A stretch of DNA of 7,511 nucleotides, taken from the NCBI GenBank assembly GCA_003508565.1, contig DNUI01000264.1, forward strand, positions 1 through 7,511, written 5' to 3'. The notes under the pieces were generated by a model, which was given only the letters and a program-made list of their open reading frames with translations, did not search any database and was not told the DNA's origin. This DNA is from Syntrophaceae bacterium. Lineage in GTDB: Bacteria > Desulfobacterota > Syntrophia > Syntrophales > UBA2185. Shown here piece after piece: positions 5,644 through 7,511 of this stretch. Both the position numbers and the translations under genes were made by a program. The stretch's first letter is position 1; each line of letters begins with the position of its first letter.

Positions 5644-7511
5644 ATGGAATTATCAAAATTTTCTGTCGGCTATGAAGGGCGGGAGGTCTTCTGGAATGCT
5701 GAAAATTTTGAAGGGCTCCTTTTTGCCTTCACGGCGGTCGCCTTGGCCATTTTCGGGTTCGGTGTATACAAAAGGTGGCAATTGTGGACTGCCCTTGGCA
5801 AACCGGAAGTCAGGAATGACAATATCGGTGAGCGTTTTAAGCTCTTCTTCTTAAACAGCTTTCTGCAGATTAAAACATTCAGGGACGTTTACCCCGGTGT
5901 CATGCACGGGTTGATTTTCTTCGGATTCTTTGTCCTCATTTTCGGGGCGGCCTTCGATGCAACAGAGTTTCACATTGCCGAGCCTCTTGGCATTCCATTC
6001 CTGACAGGGAAATTCTACCTGATATTTTCTTTTCTCATGGAGCTATTCGGATTATTTTTACTCCTCGGAGTATTCATGGCCGCGGAGAGAAGATACGTCA
6101 CCAAGCCCGATCGCCTCGGCTACAAAGGGGAATCGGACAACACACCCGATGATGCAATTGTACTCCTTTTATTGGGCGGTATAATCATTACAGGATTTAT
6201 TGTTGAGGCCTTGAGGATTCACGTGACAAATCCTCCCTGGGAGGTTTGGTCTTTCATCGGATATACTCTGTCCAAGGCATTTGCCGGTATGAGCCATGAC
6301 ACGGCAAAAACCCTCCATAAAATAACGTGGTGGGGTCACACCTTTATCTCCCTTGGTTTCATCGCGTACATCCCCTATTCGAGGCTGCTTCACATCATCA
6401 CGGTACCCGCCAATCATTTCAAGGCATCACTGAAACCAACAGGCTACCTTGAACCGATACGTGATTTTGAAACTGCAGAATCCTTCGGCGCCGGACAACT
6501 GGAAGACCTCACCAGGAAGCAGATCTTCGATTCCGACGCCTGCACTCGTTGCGGACGCTGCCAGGACGGATGCCCCGCCTACCTTTCCGGGAAACCACTC
6601 TCGCCAAAGAAATTTATCCAGGACATAAAAACCTACTGGCTGGAGCGAGCCCCCCTGATCGCAGCGGCAAAGAAAGCTGCTGCGAAATCCGGTGAAAGCG
6701 CGGTGCCTGAAATCCCGGCGCCTGGTAAAGCGATGGTGGGAGAGGTGATCGATCTCCACGAACTTTGGGCGTGCACGAACTGCATGTATTGCATGGAACA
6801 TTGTTCGTCCTCCATCGAACACGTTCCTAAGATCATACACATGCGGCAGTATAAAGTCTTGACAGAAGCGGACTTCGCCCCCGAATTACAATTAACGTTC
6901 CGGAACATGGAGAACAACTCAAACCCATGGGGCGTCGGTTCCCATATGCGCGCTGACTGGGCCAAAGATTTGGGTATCAAGACCTTTGCCGAAGATTCCA
7001 GTGTTGAATATCTTTTCTATGTCGGATGTGCCGGATCGTTTGATGACCGGGGGAAGAAGGTCTCTGCCGCATTCGTGAAAATTCTGCAGGCTGCCGGTGT
7101 CAGCTTTGGCATTCTCGGTACCGAAGAGGGATGTTGCGGCGACTCAGCCATGAGGGGCGGGAACGAATATCTCTCCCAAACCCTTATGCAGACCAATATT
7201 GAAATCATGAACGGCTATGGCGTGAAAAAGATAATCTGTACATGTCCCCACGGGTACAATACCTTGAAAAAAGATTACCCTCACTTCGGCGGGAACTACG
7301 AGGTCTATCACCATACGGAGATCATCGCGCAGCTGATCGCCTCAGGCAAGATTACCTTCAAGAAACCTGTTGAAGGCCTGTTTACGTATCACGATTCCTG
7401 TTTCCTCGGCAGGTACAACACAATTTATGATCAGCCCCGCAGCATTCTCGCTGCCGTTCCCGGCATGAAACTTGCCGAAATGGACCGCAAACTGGACAAG
7501 AGCTTCTGCTG
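5644..7511 (+). CDS. Membrane FeS/cytochrome b oxidoreductase, EMO type (3' end outside window)
   Basis: The frame is open from ATG 5644, with AAAGGTG at 5633-5639, to the right edge (622 whole codons, no stop). Residues 1-260 form a NarI-like membrane domain with about five or six helices, roughly 24-42, 86-104, 124-146, 170-190, a weaker one near 203-216, and 228-246. H88, H225, H232 and H250 are candidate haem b ligands. A cytosolic part follows with two 4Fe-4S motifs: C300, C303, C306, C310-P, and C377, C380, C383, C387. An HdrD/GlpC-like CCG domain has C462, C497-C498 and C534. A second CCG domain begins with C586 and C622 and is cut off. This layout is that of ETF:(methyl)menaquinone oxidoreductase (EMO), which oxidises reduced ETF and passes electrons through haem b to menaquinone. 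Adjacent etfBA supports that partner. Two oddities: the CCG residue expected to be Cys at 537 is Gly, and the second ferredoxin motif ends C-S in place of C-P. Another HdrD-like quinone oxidoreductase remains possible. Confidence 0.88.
   Translation, partial: MELSKFSVGYEGREVFWNAENFEGLLFAFTAVALAIFGFGVYKRWQLWTALGKPEVRNDNIGERFKLFFLNSFLQIKTFRDVYPGVMHGLIFFGFFVLIFGAAFDATEFHIAEPLGIPFLTGKFYLIFSFLMELFGLFLLLGVFMAAERRYVTKPDRLGYKGESDNTPDDAIVLLLLGGIIITGFIVEALRIHVTNPPWEVWSFIGYTLSKAFAGMSHDTAKTLHKITWWGHTFISLGFIAYIPYSRLLHIITVPANHFKASLKPTGYLEPIRDFETAESFGAGQLEDLTRKQIFDSDACTRCGRCQDGCPAYLSGKPLSPKKFIQDIKTYWLERAPLIAAAKKAAAKSGESAVPEIPAPGKAMVGEVIDLHELWACTNCMYCMEHCSSSIEHVPKIIHMRQYKVLTEADFAPELQLTFRNMENNSNPWGVGSHMRADWAKDLGIKTFAEDSSVEYLFYVGCAGSFDDRGKKVSAAFVKILQAAGVSFGILGTEEGCCGDSAMRGGNEYLSQTLMQTNIEIMNGYGVKKIICTCPHGYNTLKKDYPHFGGNYEVYHHTEIIAQLIASGKITFKKPVEGLFTYHDSCFLGRYNTIYDQPRSILAAVPGMKLAEMDRKLDKSFC

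Noticed and set aside
5426..5854. 142-codon + strand frame running from etfA through the terminator into the oxidoreductase
   Set aside because: It crosses an intrinsic terminator and overlaps two strongly supported genes in other frames.

Overview
The window reads left to right on the + strand. It carries the end of a biotin-synthesis cluster, a gene-free stretch of about 0.6 kb, and a catabolic cluster for acetyl-CoA and flavin-based electron transfer. The gene content suggests an anaerobic, probably syntrophic or respiring bacterium of the Desulfobacterota (former Deltaproteobacteria; Syntrophus- or Syntrophorhabdus-like). The evidence is AMP-forming acetyl-CoA synthetase beside etfBA and a membrane FeS/cytochrome b oxidoreductase of the ETF:menaquinone oxidoreductase (EMO) type. 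The taxon is an inference from gene content only.

Layout. 1-506: C-terminal part of bioF (8-amino-7-oxononanoate synthase), cut by the window edge. 490-1203: bioD (dethiobiotin synthetase), overlapping bioF by 17 bp. 1204-1819: no convincing gene. The first ~165 bp have about 48% GC and look like an unexplained remnant. The next ~300 bp (1381-1680) drop to about 31% GC and hold a dense block of inverted repeats, an 11-bp inverted-repeat pair, and a plausible sigma70-like promoter with a 12-bp palindrome in its spacer. 1820-3796: acs. 3815-4585: etfB, GTG start. 4612-5589: etfA. 5597-5626: a strong intrinsic terminator. 5644-7511: a multi-domain membrane FeS oxidoreductase, open to the right edge with at least 622 residues.

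How the genes fit together. EtfBA would collect electrons from acyl-CoA dehydrogenases. The last gene, with a NarI-like haem b membrane domain, two 4Fe-4S motifs and CCG (HdrD-like) cysteine domains, would pass them to (methyl)menaquinone. Acs interconverts acetate and acetyl-CoA, the end product of beta-oxidation. In Syntrophus aciditrophicus an AMP-forming Acs runs backwards to make ATP from acetyl-CoA, AMP and pyrophosphate, and that role is worth considering here. acs, etfB and etfA are closely spaced (18 and 26 bp) and probably co-transcribed. The terminator before the oxidoreductase suggests its expression is partly separated from that of etfBA.

Points most worth a second look are the Cys-to-Gly change in the first CCG domain, the terminator inside the electron-transfer cluster, and the phased inverted repeats upstream of acs.
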